Source of the DNA: Oasisia sp. SBJ-2009
Lineage: Eukaryota > Annelida > Polychaeta > Sabellida > Siboglinidae
Length of the DNA: 64,000 nucleotides
Assembly: GCA_964017155.1 (NCBI GenBank)
Contig: OZ024855.1
Coordinates: forward strand, 1-64,000
Direction: 5' to 3'
In this document: piece after piece, positions 54,976 to 64,000 of the stretch
How the letters are laid out: the number at the start of each line of letters is the position of its first letter
How positions within the stretch are numbered: the stretch's first letter is position 1
The notes under the pieces: model-generated
Databases searched by the model: none
What the model was told of the DNA's origin: nothing
What the model saw: only the letters and a program-made list of their open reading frames with translations
Program-made: the position numbers and the translations under genes

Positions 54976-55810
54976 TATTTTTGCCAACATTTGATACTTG
55001 ATTAAATTAATTCATTCAATTTTAATCATCTTGCGCGTATTTATGTTTTATAAACAGCGCGTCTTGGCAAACTTTTGAGGTCGAAAAGACAGCGCGATTT
55101 GTGCCAGTTGCAAGCGCAGCGGTGCATGTTACTGCGCTGAGCATACGAAATGAGCGATAAACAGTTTGTTTATGCCGACCGCGCTGTCTTTTCGACCTCA
55201 AAAGTCTGCTAAGACGCGCTGTATATAAAACATTAATATGCGCAAGATGATTATAATTGATTGAATTAACAAAATCAAGTATCAAATGTTGGCAAAGATA
55301 CAGTTATAATACCAAAATTGAGGTGGGCCCGACTTGTACATAAATGCCTACACTTGCGGGCGCGCAACTTCACGCGCACTCTCTCATAAAAGCACGTATA
55401 CTCTCACTTTGTTTTCAGTATTTCACTATTTGGCACTTATATACAAGTCGGACCCACCTCAATGTTGCTATTATATCAGTATTTTTACCAACATTTGATA
55501 CTTGATTTAATTAATTCATTCAATTATAATCATCTTGCGCGTATTTATGTTTTATAAACAGCGCGTCTTGGCAAACTTTTGAGGTCGAAAAGACAGCGCG
55601 ATTTGTGCCAGTCGCAAGCGCAGCGGTGCATGTTACTGCGCTGAGCATACGAAATGAGCGATAAACAGTTTGTTTATGCCGACCGCGCTGTCTTTTCGAC
55701 CTCAAAAGTCTGCTAAGACGCGCTGTATATAAAACATTAATATGCGCAAGATGATTATAATTGATTGAATTAACAAAATCAAGTATCAAATGTTGGCAAA
55801 AATACAGTTA

Positions 55811-55820
55811 TAATAATATC
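55811..55820. other. 3-bp insertion at the start of element B
   Basis: The usual TAATACCAAAATTG reads TAATAATATCAAAATTG. It is the largest of the three length changes in the homogenised block and resembles local duplication of an AAT step. The unit is a B type with an H-like right half. Confidence 0.9.
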
Positions 55821-57131
55821 AAAATTGATGTGGGCCCGACTTGTACATGAGTGCCAACACTTGCGGGCGCGTACCTTCACGCGCAATCTCTCATAAAAGC
55901 ACGTATACTCTCAATTTGTTTTCAGTATTTCACTATTTGGCACTTATGTACAAGTCGGAAACACCTCAATGTTGCTATTATATCAGTATTTTTGCCAACA
56001 TTTGATACTTGATTAAATTAATTCATTCAATTATAATCATCTTGCGCGTATTTATGTTTTATAAACAGCGCGTCTTGGCAAACTTTTGAGGTCGAAAAGA
56101 CAGCGCGAATTGTGCCAGTCGCAAGCGCAGAGGTGCATGTTACTGCGCTGTGCATATGAAATGAGCGATAAACAGTTTGTTTATGCCGACCACGCTGTCT
56201 TTTCGACCTCAAAAGTCTGCTAAGACGCGCTGTATATAAAACATTAATATGCGCAAGATGATTATAATTGATTGAATTAACAAAATCAAGTATCAAATGT
56301 TGGCAAAAATACAGTTATAATACCAAAATTGATGTGGGCCCGACTTGTACATGAGTGCCAACACTTGCGGGCGCGTACCTTCACGCGCAATCTCTCATAA
56401 AAGCACGTATACTCTCAATTTGTTTTCAGTATTTCACTATTTGGCACTTATGTACAAGTCGGAAACACCTCAATGTTGCTACTATATCAGTATTTTTGCC
56501 AACATTTGATACTTGATTAAATTAATTCATTCAATTTTAATCATCTTGCGCGTATTTATGTTTTATAAACAGCGCGTCTTGGCAAACTTTTGAGGTCGAA
56601 AAGACAGCGCGATTTGTGCCAGTTGCAAGCGCAGTGGTGCATGTTACTGCGCTGAGCATACGAAATGAGCGATAAACAGTTTGTTTATGCCGACCGCGCT
56701 GTCTTTTCGACCTCAAAAGTCTGCTAAGACGCGCTGTATATAAAACATTAATATGCGCAAGATGATTATAATTGATTGAATTAACAAAATCAAGTATCAA
56801 ATGTTGGCAAACATACAGTTATAATACCAAAATTGAGGTGGGCCCGACTTGTACATGAGTGCCAACACTTGCGGGCGCGTACCTTCACGCGCAATCTCTC
56901 ATAAAAGCACGTATACTCTCAATTTGTTTTCAGTATTTCACTATTTGGCACTTATGTACAAGTCGGAAACACCTCAATGTTGCTACTATATCAGTATTTT
57001 TGCCAACATTTGATACTTGATTAAATTAATTCATTCAATTTTAATCATCTTGCGCGTATTTATGTTTTATAAACAGCGCGTCTTGGCAAACTTTTGAGGT
57101 CGAAAAGACAGCGCGATTTGTGCCAGTTGCA

Positions 57132-57157
57132 AGCGCAGCGGTGCATGTTACTGCGCT
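57132..57157. other. Hairpin in loop of element A
   Basis: AGCGCAG (57132-57138) and CTGCGCT (57151-57157) are perfect complements around a 12-base loop. It lies at the middle of element A, close to the dyad axis. The stem is kept in nearly all units, while the loop between carries the C/A/T base that separates types R, H and T. Confidence 0.75.
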
Positions 57158-57175
57158 GAGCATACGAAATGAGCG

Positions 57176-57192
57176 ATAAACAGTTTGTTTAT
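57176..57192. other. Perfect short hairpin ATAAACA-GTT-TGTTTAT
   Basis: A 7-bp perfect stem with a 3-base loop lies just before the right A arm. It is unchanged in almost every unit of the right block. Left-block units with GGTAAACAGTTTG keep most of it but lose the outermost pairs. Confidence 0.75.
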
Positions 57193-57240
57193 GCCGACCG
57201 CGCTGTCTTTTCGACCTCAAAAGTCTGCTAAGACGCGCTG

Positions 57241-57249
57241 TATATAAAA
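57241..57249 (+). promoter_or_regulatory. TATA-like motif in right A arm (weak call)
   Basis: TATATAAAA matches the TATA-box consensus and recurs in every unit. The mirrored arm has TTTTATA at 57065-57071, which is TATAAAA on the minus strand. If either acts as a promoter, transcription would run outward from element A toward B, converging on B from both sides. AT-rich DNA gives such matches easily and nothing else here supports a promoter. Confidence 0.15.
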
Positions 57250-57343
57250 CATTAATATGCGCAAGATGATTATAATTGATTGAATTAACAAAATCAAGTA
57301 TCAAATGTTGGCAAAAATACAGTTATAATACCAAAATTGAGGT

Positions 57344-57349
57344 GGGCCC
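57344..57349. other. GGGCCC hexamer, once per unit
   Basis: This palindrome sits in the left B arm of nearly every unit. I saw it lost only in the unit at 2027 (GGTCGGCCCGAC). The right B arm reads GGACCC or GGAAAC at the matching place, so the hexamer marks one strand orientation of B. Confidence 0.85.
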
Positions 57350-57378
57350 GACTTGTACATGAGTGCCAACACTTGCGG

Positions 57379-57396
57379 GCGCGTACCTTCACGCGC
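57379..57396. other. GC-rich hairpin in loop of element B
   Basis: GCGCGT and ACGCGC pair perfectly around ACCTTC. In alpha-loop units the left side reads GCGCGCAACTTCACGCGC, which keeps GCG/CGC pairing but loses the exact 6-bp match. The segment is the most GC-rich part of the unit. Confidence 0.65.
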
Positions 57397-59514
57397 AATC
57401 TCTCATAAAAGCACGTATACTCTCAATTTGTTTTCAGTATTTCACTATTTGGCACTTATGTACAAGTCGGACCCACCTCAATGTTGCTATTATATCAGTA
57501 TTTTTGCCAACATTTGATACTTGATTAAATTAATTCATTCAATTTTAATCATCTTGCGCGTATTTATGTTTTATAAACAGCGCGTCTTGGCAAACTTTTG
57601 AGGTCGAAAAGACAGCGCGATTTGTGCCAGTCGCAAGCGCAGCGGTGCATGTTACTGCGCTGAGCATACGAAATGAGCGATAAACAGTTTGTTTATGCCG
57701 ACCGCGCTGTCTTTTCGACCTCAAAAGTCTGCTAAGACGCGCTGTATATAAAACATTAATATGCGCAAGATGATTATAATTGATTGAATTAACAAAATCA
57801 AGTATCAAATGTTGGCAAAAATACAGTTATAATACCAAAATTGATGTGGGCCCGACTTGTACATGAGTGCCAACACTTGCGGGCGCGTACCTTCACGCGC
57901 AATCTCTCATAAAAGCACGTATACTCTCAATTTGTTTTCAGTATTTCACTATTTGGCACTTATGTACAAGTCGGAAACACCTCAATGTTGCTACTATATC
58001 AGTATTTTTGCCAACATTTGATACTTGATTAAATTAATTCATTCAATTTTAATCATCTTGCGCGTATTTATGTTTTATAAACAGCGCGTCTTGGCAAACT
58101 TTTGAGGTCGAAAAGACAGCGCGATTTGTGCCAGTTGCAAGCGCAGCGGTGCATGTTACTGCGCTGAGCATACGAAATGAGCGATAAACAGTTTGTTTAT
58201 GCCGACCGCGCTGTCTTTTCGACCTCAAAAGTCTGCTAAGACGCGCTGTATATAAAACATTAATATGCGCAAGATGATTATAATTGATTGAATTAACAAA
58301 ATCAAGTATCAAATGTTGGCAAAAATACAGTTATAATACCAAAATTGAGGTGGGCCCGACTTGTACATGAGTGCCAACACTTGCGGGCGCGTACCTTCAC
58401 GCGCAATCTCTCATAAAAGCACGTATACTCTCAATTTGTTTTCAGTATTTCACTATTTGGCACTTATGTACAAGTCGGACCCACCTCAATGTTGCTATTA
58501 TATCAGTATTTTTGCCAACATTTGATACTTGATTAAATTAATTCATTCAATTTTAATCATCTTGCGCGTATTTATGTTTTATAAACAGCGCGTCTTGGCA
58601 AACTTTTGAGGTCGAAAAGACAGCGCGATTTGTGCCAGTCGCAAGCGCAGCGGTGCATGTTACTGCGCTGAGCATACGAAATGAGCGATAAACAGTTTGT
58701 TTATGCCGACCGCGCTGTCTTTTCGACCTCAAAAGTCTGCTAAGACGCGCTGTATATAAAACATTAATATGCGCAAGATGATTATAATTGATTGAATTAA
58801 CAAAATCAAGTATCAAATGTTGGCAAAAATACAGTTATAATACCAAAATTGATGTGGGCCCGACTTGTACATCAGTGCCAACACTTGCGGGCGCGTACCT
58901 TCACGCGCAATCTCTCATAAAAGCACGTATACTCTCAATTTGTTTTCAGTATTTCACTATTTGGCACTTATGTACAAGTCGGAAACACCTCAATGTTGCT
59001 ACTATATCAGTATTTTTGCCAACATTTGATACTTGATTAAATTAATTCATTCAATTTTAATCATCTTGCGCGTATTTATGTTTTATAAACAGCGCGTCTT
59101 GGCAAACTATTGAGGTCGAAAAGACAGCGCGATTTGTGCCAGTTGCAAGCGCAGCGGTGCATGTTACTGCACTGAGCATACGAAATGAGCGATAAACAGT
59201 TTGTTTATGCCGACCGCGCTGTCTTTTCGACCTCAAAAGTCTGCTAAGACGCGCTGTATATAAAACATTAATATGCGCAAGATGATTATAATTGATTGAA
59301 TTAACAAAATCAAGTATCAAATGTTGGCAAAAATACAGTTATAATACCAAAATTGCGGTGGGCCCGACTTGTACATGAGTGCCAACACTTGCGGGCGCGT
59401 ACCTTCACGCGCAATCTCTCATAAAAGCACGTATACTCTCAATTTGTTTTCAGTATTTCACTATTTGGCACTTATGTACAAGTCGGAAACACCTCAATGT
59501 TGCTACTATATCAG

Positions 59515-62500
59515 TATTTTTGCCAACATTTGATACTTGATTAAATTAATTCATTCAATTTTAATCATCTTGCGCGTATTTATGTTTTATAAACAGCGCG
59601 TCTTGGCAAACTTTTGAGGTCGAAAAGACAGCGCGATTTGTGCCAGTTGCAAGCGCAGTGGTGCATGTTACTGCGCTGAGCATACGAAATGAGCGATAAA
59701 CAGTTTGTTTATGCCGACCGCGCTGTCTTTTCGACCTCAAAAGTCTGCTAAGACGCGCTGTATATAAAACATTAATATGCGCAAGATGATTATAATTGAT
59801 TGAATTAACAAAATCAAGTATCAAATGTTGGCAAACATACAGTTATAATACCAAAATTGAGGTGGGCCCGACTTGTACATGAGTGCCAACACTTGCGGGC
59901 GCGTACCTTCACGCGCAATCTCTCATAAAAGCACGTATACTCTCAATTTGTTTTCAGTATTTCACTATTTGGCACTTATGTACAAGTCGGAAACACCTCA
60001 ATGTTGCTACTATATCAGTATTTTTGCCAACATTTGATACTTGATTAAATTAATTCATTCAATTTTAATCATCTTGCGCGTATTTATGTTTTATAAACAG
60101 CGCGTCTTGGCAAACTTTTGAGGTCGAAAAGACAGCGCGATTTGTGCCAGTTGCAAGCGCAGCGGTGCATGTTACTGCGCTGAGCATACGAAATGAGCGA
60201 TAAACAGTTTGTTTATGCCGACCGCGCTGTCTTTTCGACCTCAAAAGTCTGCTAAGACGCGCTGTATATAAAACATTAATATGCGCAAGATGATTATAAT
60301 TGATTGAATTAACAAAATCAAGTATCAAATGTTGGCAAAAATACAGTTATAATACCAAAATTGAGGTGGGCCCGACTTGTACATGAGTGCCAACACTTGC
60401 GGGCGCGTACCTTCACGCGCAATCTCTCATAAAAGCACGTATACTCTCAATTTGTTTTCAGTATTTCACTATTTGGCACTTATGTACAAGTCGGACCCAC
60501 CTCAATGTTGCTATTATATCAGTATTTTTGCCAACATTTGATACTTGATTAAATTAATTCATTCAATTTTAATCATCTTGCGCGTATTTATGTTTTATAA
60601 ACAGCGCGTCTTGGCAAACTTTTGAGGTCGAAAAGACAGCGCGATTTGTGCCAGTCGCAAGCGCAGCGGTGCATGTTACTGCGCTGAGCATACGAAATGA
60701 GCGATAAACAGTTTGTTTATGCCGACCGCGCTGTCTTTTCGACCTCAAAAGTCTGCTAAGACGCGCTGTATATAAAACATTAATATGCGCAAGATGATTA
60801 TAATTGATTGAATTAACAAAATCAAGTATCAAATGTTGGCAAAAATACAGTTATAATACCAAAATTGATGTGGGCCCGACTTGTACATCAGTGCCAACAC
60901 TTGCGGGCGCGTACCTTCACGCGCAATCTCTCATAAAAGCACGTATACTCTCAATTTGTTTTCAGTATTTCACTATTTGGCACTTATGTACAAGTCGGAA
61001 ACACCTCAATGTTGCTACTATATCAGTATTTTTGCCAACATTTGATACTTGATTAAATTAATTCATTCAATTTTAATCATCTTGCGCGTATTTATGTTTT
61101 ATAAACAGCGCGTCTTGGCAAACTATTGAGGTCGAAAAGACAGCGCGATTTGTGCCAGTTGCAAGCGCAGCGGTGCATGTTACTGCGCTGAGCATACGAA
61201 ATGAGCGATAAACAGTTTGTTTATGCCGACCGCGCTGTCTTTTCGACCTCAAAAGTCTGCTAAGACGCGCTGTATATAAAACATTAATATGCGCAAGATG
61301 ATTATAATTGATTGAATTAACAAAATCAAGTATCAAATGTTGGCAAAAATACAGTTATAATACCAAAATTGCGGTGGGCCCGACTTGTACATGAGTGCCA
61401 ACACTTGCGGGCGCGTACCTTCACGCGCAATCTCTCATAAAAGCACGTATACTCTCAATTTGTTTTCAGTATTTCACTATTTGGCACTTATGTACAAGTC
61501 GGACCCACCTCAATGTTGCTATTATATCAGTATTTTTGCCAACATTTGATACTTGATTAAATTAATTCATTCAATTTTAATCATCTTGCGCGTATTTATG
61601 TTTTATAAACAGCGCGTCTTGGCAAACTTTTGAGGTCGAAAAGACAGCGCGATTTGTGCCAGTTGCAAGCGCAGCGGTGCATGTTACTGCGCTGAGCATA
61701 CGAAATGAGCGATAAACAGTTTGTTTATGCCGACCGCGCTGTCTTTTCGACCTCAAAAGTCTGCTAAGACGCGCTGTATATAAAACATTAATATGCGCAA
61801 GATGATTATAATTGATTGAATTAACAAAATCAAGTATCAAATGTTGGCAAAAATACAGTTATAATACCAAAATTGAGGTGGGCCCGACTTGTACATGAGT
61901 GCCAACACTTGCGGGCGCGTACCTTCACGCGCAATCTCTCATAAAAGCACGTATACTCTCAATTTGTTTTCAGTATTTCACTATTTGGCACTTATGTACA
62001 AGTCGGACCCACCTCAATGTTGCTATTATATCAGTATTTTTGCCAACATTTGATACTTGATAAAAATTAATTCATTCAATTTTAATCATCTTGCGCGTAT
62101 TTATGTTTTATAAACAGCGCGTCTTGGCAAACTTTTGAGGTCGAAAAGACAGCGCGATTTGTGCCAGTCGCAAGCTCAGCGGTGCATGTTACTGCGCTGA
62201 GCATACGAAATGAGCGATAAACAGTTTGTTTATGCCGACCGCGCTGTCTTTTCGACCTCAACAGTCTGCTAAGACGCGCTGTATATAAAACATTAATATG
62301 CGCAAGATGATTATAATTGATTGAATTAACAAAATCAAGTATCAAATGTTGGCAAAAATACAGTTATAATACCAAAATTGATGTGGGCCCGACTTGTACA
62401 TGAGTGCCAACACTTGCGGGCGCGTACCTTCACGCGCAATCTCTCATAAAAGCACGTATACTCTCAATTTGTTTTCAGTATTTCACTATTTGGCACTTAT

Positions 62501-64000
62501 GTACAAGTCGGAAACACCTCAATGTTGCTACTATATCAGTATTTTTGCCAACATTTGATACTTGATTAAATTAATTCATTCAATTTTAATCATCTTGCGC
62601 GTATTTATGTTTTATAAACAGCGCGTCTTGGCAAACTATTGAGGTCGAAAAGACAGCGCGATTTGTGCCAGTTGCAAGCGCAGCGGTGCATGTTACTGCG
62701 CTGAGCATACGAAATGAGCGATAAACAGTTTGTTTATGCCGACCGCGCTGTCTTTTCGACCTCAAAAGTCTGCTAAGACGCGCTGTATATAAAACATTAA
62801 TATGCGCAAGATGATTATAATTGATTGAATTAACAAAATCAAGTATCAAATGTTGGCAAATATACAGTTATAATACCAAAATTGAGGTGGGCCCGACTTG
62901 TACATAAATGCCTACACTTGCGGGCGCGCAACTTCACGCGCACTCTCTCATAAAAGCACGTATACTCTCACTTTGTTTTCAGAATTTCACTATTTGGCAC
63001 TTATGTACAAGTCGGACCCACCTCAATGTTGCTATTATATCAGTATTTTTGCCAACATTTGATACTTGATTAAATTAATTCATTCAATTTTAATCATCTT
63101 GCGCGTATTTATGTTTTATAAACAGCGCGTCTTGGCAAACTTTTGAGGTCGAAAAGACAGCGCGATTTGTGCCAGTCGCAAGCGCAGCGGTGCATGTTAC
63201 TGCGCTGAGCATACGAAATGAGCGATAAACAGTTTGTTTATGCCGACCGCGCTGTCTTTTCGACCTCAAAAGTCTGCTAAGACGCGCTGTATATAAAACA
63301 TTAATATGCGCAAGATGATTATAATTGATTGAATTAACAAAATCAAGTATCAAATGTTGGCAAAAATACAGTTATAATACCAAAATTGATGTGGGCCCGA
63401 CTTGTACATCAGTGCCAACACTTGCGGGCGCGTACCTTCACGCGCAATCTCTCATAAAAGCACGTATACTCTCAATTTGTTTTCAGTATTTCACTATTTG
63501 GCACTTATGTACAAGTCGGAAACACCTCAATGTTGCTACTATATCAGTATTTTTGCCAACATTTGATACTTGATTAAATTAATTCATTCAATTTTAATCA
63601 TCTTGCGCGTATTTATGTTTTATAAACAGCGCGTCTTGGCAAACTATTGAGGTCGAAAAGACAGCGCGATTTGTGCCAGTTGCAAGCGCAGCGGTGCATG
63701 TTACTGCGCTGAGCATACGAAATGAGCGATAAACAGTTTGTTTATGCCGACCGCGCTGTCTTTTCGACCTCAAAAGTCTGCTAAGACGCGCTGTATATAA
63801 AACATTAATATGCGCAAGATGATTATAATTGATTGAATTAACAAAATCAAGTATCAAATGTTGGCAAAAATACAGTTATAATACCAAAATTGCGGTGGGC
63901 CCGACTTGTACATGAGTGCCAACACTTGCGGGCGCGTACCTTCACGCGCAATCTCTCATAAAAGCACGTATACTCTCAATTTGTTTTCAGTATTTCACTA
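59515..64000. repeat. Rightmost section T-R-R-I-R-R-I-R-I, last unit partial
   Basis: The T unit at 59515 shares the private GGCAAACATAC (C at 59836) with the one at 56491, exactly 3024 bp upstream. The private C in TACATCAGTGCC occurs at 58873, 60889 and 63410, spaced 2016 and 2521 bp apart, so the local period shrinks from 6 to 4 and then 5 units. The I unit at 62540 is chimeric, with an alpha B loop and TATACAG in place of the usual GCGGT form. The array is cut by the window at 64000, inside the B loop of the unit starting at 63548. Confidence 0.85.
62059..62070. other. 1-bp insertion in the left A arm
   Basis: The usual TGATTAAATTAA reads TGATAAAAATTAA. The same unit (62035-62539) also has private changes CAAGCTCAGCGG near 62173 and CTCAACAGTC near 62258, so it is the most mutated unit of the right third. 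Confidence 0.88.

Larger units (their letters stand above)
56995..57319. repeat. Element A of a reference monomer: 325-bp inverted repeat
   Basis: The arms are 56995-57115 and 57199-57319, 121 bp each. Aligned without gaps they match at 111 of 121 positions by hand count (92%). The loop is 57116-57198. All units of the right block share this layout. In a single strand the arms can form a long stem, and in duplex DNA they could extrude a cruciform under supercoiling. The outer ends TATTTTTGCC and GGCAAAAATA are exact reverse complements, like the terminal inverted repeats of a fold-back element. Confidence 0.95.
57320..57498. repeat. Element B of a reference monomer: 179-bp inverted repeat
   Basis: The arms are 57320-57369 and 57449-57498, 50 bp each, matching at 44 of 50 positions without gaps (88%). 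The loop is 57370-57448. Since B directly abuts A on both sides, the A and B arms join into 171-bp arms of alternating orientation through the whole array. In units with GATGTGGG on the left and GGAAACACC on the right, the B stem falls to about 80% by my alignment of 63369-63547. Confidence 0.93.
54976..59514. repeat. Variant 9-monomer block R-B-H-T-R-R-R-R-I
   Basis: It follows the same opening order as the 9-mer (R-B-H-T) but has four R units before the I unit and no closing H. It is 4539 bp long because of the 3-bp insertion near 55815. The T unit at 56491 has the private GGCAAACATAC (C at 56812). Confidence 0.82.
1..64000. repeat. Tandem satellite array, 504-bp unit, whole window
   Basis: The same unit repeats head to tail from the first base to the last, giving 126 complete copies and one partial copy. 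I set the unit start at the base beginning TATTTTTGCCAAC. This choice places element A (325 bp) before element B (179 bp). No unique DNA interrupts the array and neither array edge is in the window. The first base falls exactly on a unit boundary by my phase, probably by chance. The unit GC is about 39%. I do not recognise the repeat family. Long arrays with this unit size and HOR structure are known from eukaryotic centromeric and pericentromeric heterochromatin, so a eukaryote is inferred. Confidence 0.98.
6590..64000. repeat. Homogenised block, 113 full monomers plus one partial
   Basis: Monomers start at 6590 + 504k. Add 2 after 40200, 5 after 55820 and 6 after 62070. The last full unit starts at 63044. 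Five types can be told apart. H has CAGAGGTGC, GTGCATATG and GACCACGC in the A loop. T has CAGTGGTGC with GAGCATACG. R has CAGCGGTGC with GAGCATACG and ATTTTAATC in the left arm. B is like R but with GATTTAATT and ATTATAATC, often with TTTTTACCAAC. I is like R but with AAACTATTGAGG. The B loop comes in two main forms, alpha (AAATGCCTACAC, GCGCGCAACTT, CACTTTGTTTTCAG) and beta (GAGTGCCAACAC, GCGCGTACCTT, CAATTTGTTTTCAG). Confidence 0.95.

Noticed and set aside
57116..57198. Hammerhead ribozyme, found in some satellites. CTGAGCATACGAAATGAGC in the A loop looked similar.
   Set aside because: The conserved CUGANGA core is not met (CTGAGCA), and the required partner segments around a cleavage site are not visible on either strand.
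57100..57240. Pol III promoter or tRNA-derived origin, suggested by GAGGTCGAAAAGAC.
   Set aside because: It does not match the B-box consensus GGTTCGANTCC and no A box sits at the right distance.
56995..57498. CENP-B box.
   Set aside because: I checked both strands of a reference unit for TTCG-N4-A-N2-CGGG by eye and found no match, although TTCG and CGGG occur separately.
6590..64000. Recurring minus-strand open frame of 87-89 codons in nearly every unit (for example 57041-57304), rich in Arg and Lys.
   Set aside because: The differences between types in this frame are mostly amino-acid changing, for example at the His/Arg, Leu/His, Ala/Ser/Thr and Ile/Asn sites. The frame is broken in several left-block units, covers the inverted-repeat stem, and matches no family I know. 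Its persistence is explained by recent homogenisation.
1..64000. CRISPR array.
   Set aside because: The repeat unit is about 504 bp with no unique spacers. Variation is substitutions between copies, not spacer replacement.
1..64000. Telomeric repeats, microsatellite runs or a retrotransposon inserted in the array.
   Set aside because: No short-motif runs, long terminal repeats, polymerase-like frames or non-repeat segments were found. Every stretch can be placed in the 504-bp unit.
1..64000. Bacterial or phage origin.
   Set aside because: There are no genes, ribosome-binding patterns or operon structure, and a 64-kb array of near-identical 0.5-kb units is not typical of bacterial or phage genomes.

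Overview
The window is one uninterrupted tandem satellite array. I see no protein-coding gene, RNA gene, insertion sequence or CRISPR array, and no non-repeat DNA anywhere in it. The unit is 504 bp in most copies. The window holds 126 complete monomers plus a 453-bp partial one at the right edge. GC is about 39% by hand count of one monomer. A 64-kb array of roughly 0.5-kb units with higher-order repeats (HORs) points to eukaryotic heterochromatin such as a centromere, pericentromere or sex chromosome. I do not recognise the family and cannot name the organism.

Monomer design: each unit is built from two adjacent inverted repeats. Element A is 325 bp, with two 121-bp arms around an 83-bp loop. 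Element B is 179 bp, with two 50-bp arms around a 79-bp loop. The arms run into each other without a gap, so 342 of 504 bp lie in 171-bp arms of alternating orientation and the array reads almost the same on both strands, with two dyad axes per unit. Both loops carry smaller perfect hairpins. The layout resembles what is known for some beetle (Tribolium) satellites made of inversely oriented subunits, but that is architecture only and not evidence of taxonomy.

Layout: positions 1-6589 hold 13 older-looking monomers of 504-509 bp with mixed variants and a partial 5-monomer HOR of about 2.54 kb. Element B of the monomer at 6086-6589 marks a sharp switch. From 6590 on, the monomers are nearly identical and exactly 504 bp, with only three length changes in 57 kb (+2, +3 and +1 bp). 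This part is a patchwork of five monomer types (H, T, R, B, I, defined in the 6590-64000 entry) arranged in local HORs whose period changes along the array: 5 monomers (23.2-28.3 kb), 7 (28.3-33.8 kb), 6 (33.8-39.9 kb), 9 (44.9-54.0 kb), then irregular 6/4/5 steps. Private single-base variants recur at exact multiples of 504 bp. Several chimeric monomers mark where unequal exchange probably joined copies.

An open frame of 87-89 codons recurs on the minus strand of most units. I judge it a by-product of the repeat and not a gene. The most interesting feature is the combination of pervasive dyad symmetry, strict unit length and rapid HOR turnover. It fits a centromere-type satellite or a source of long hairpin RNA, but the sequence alone cannot prove either.
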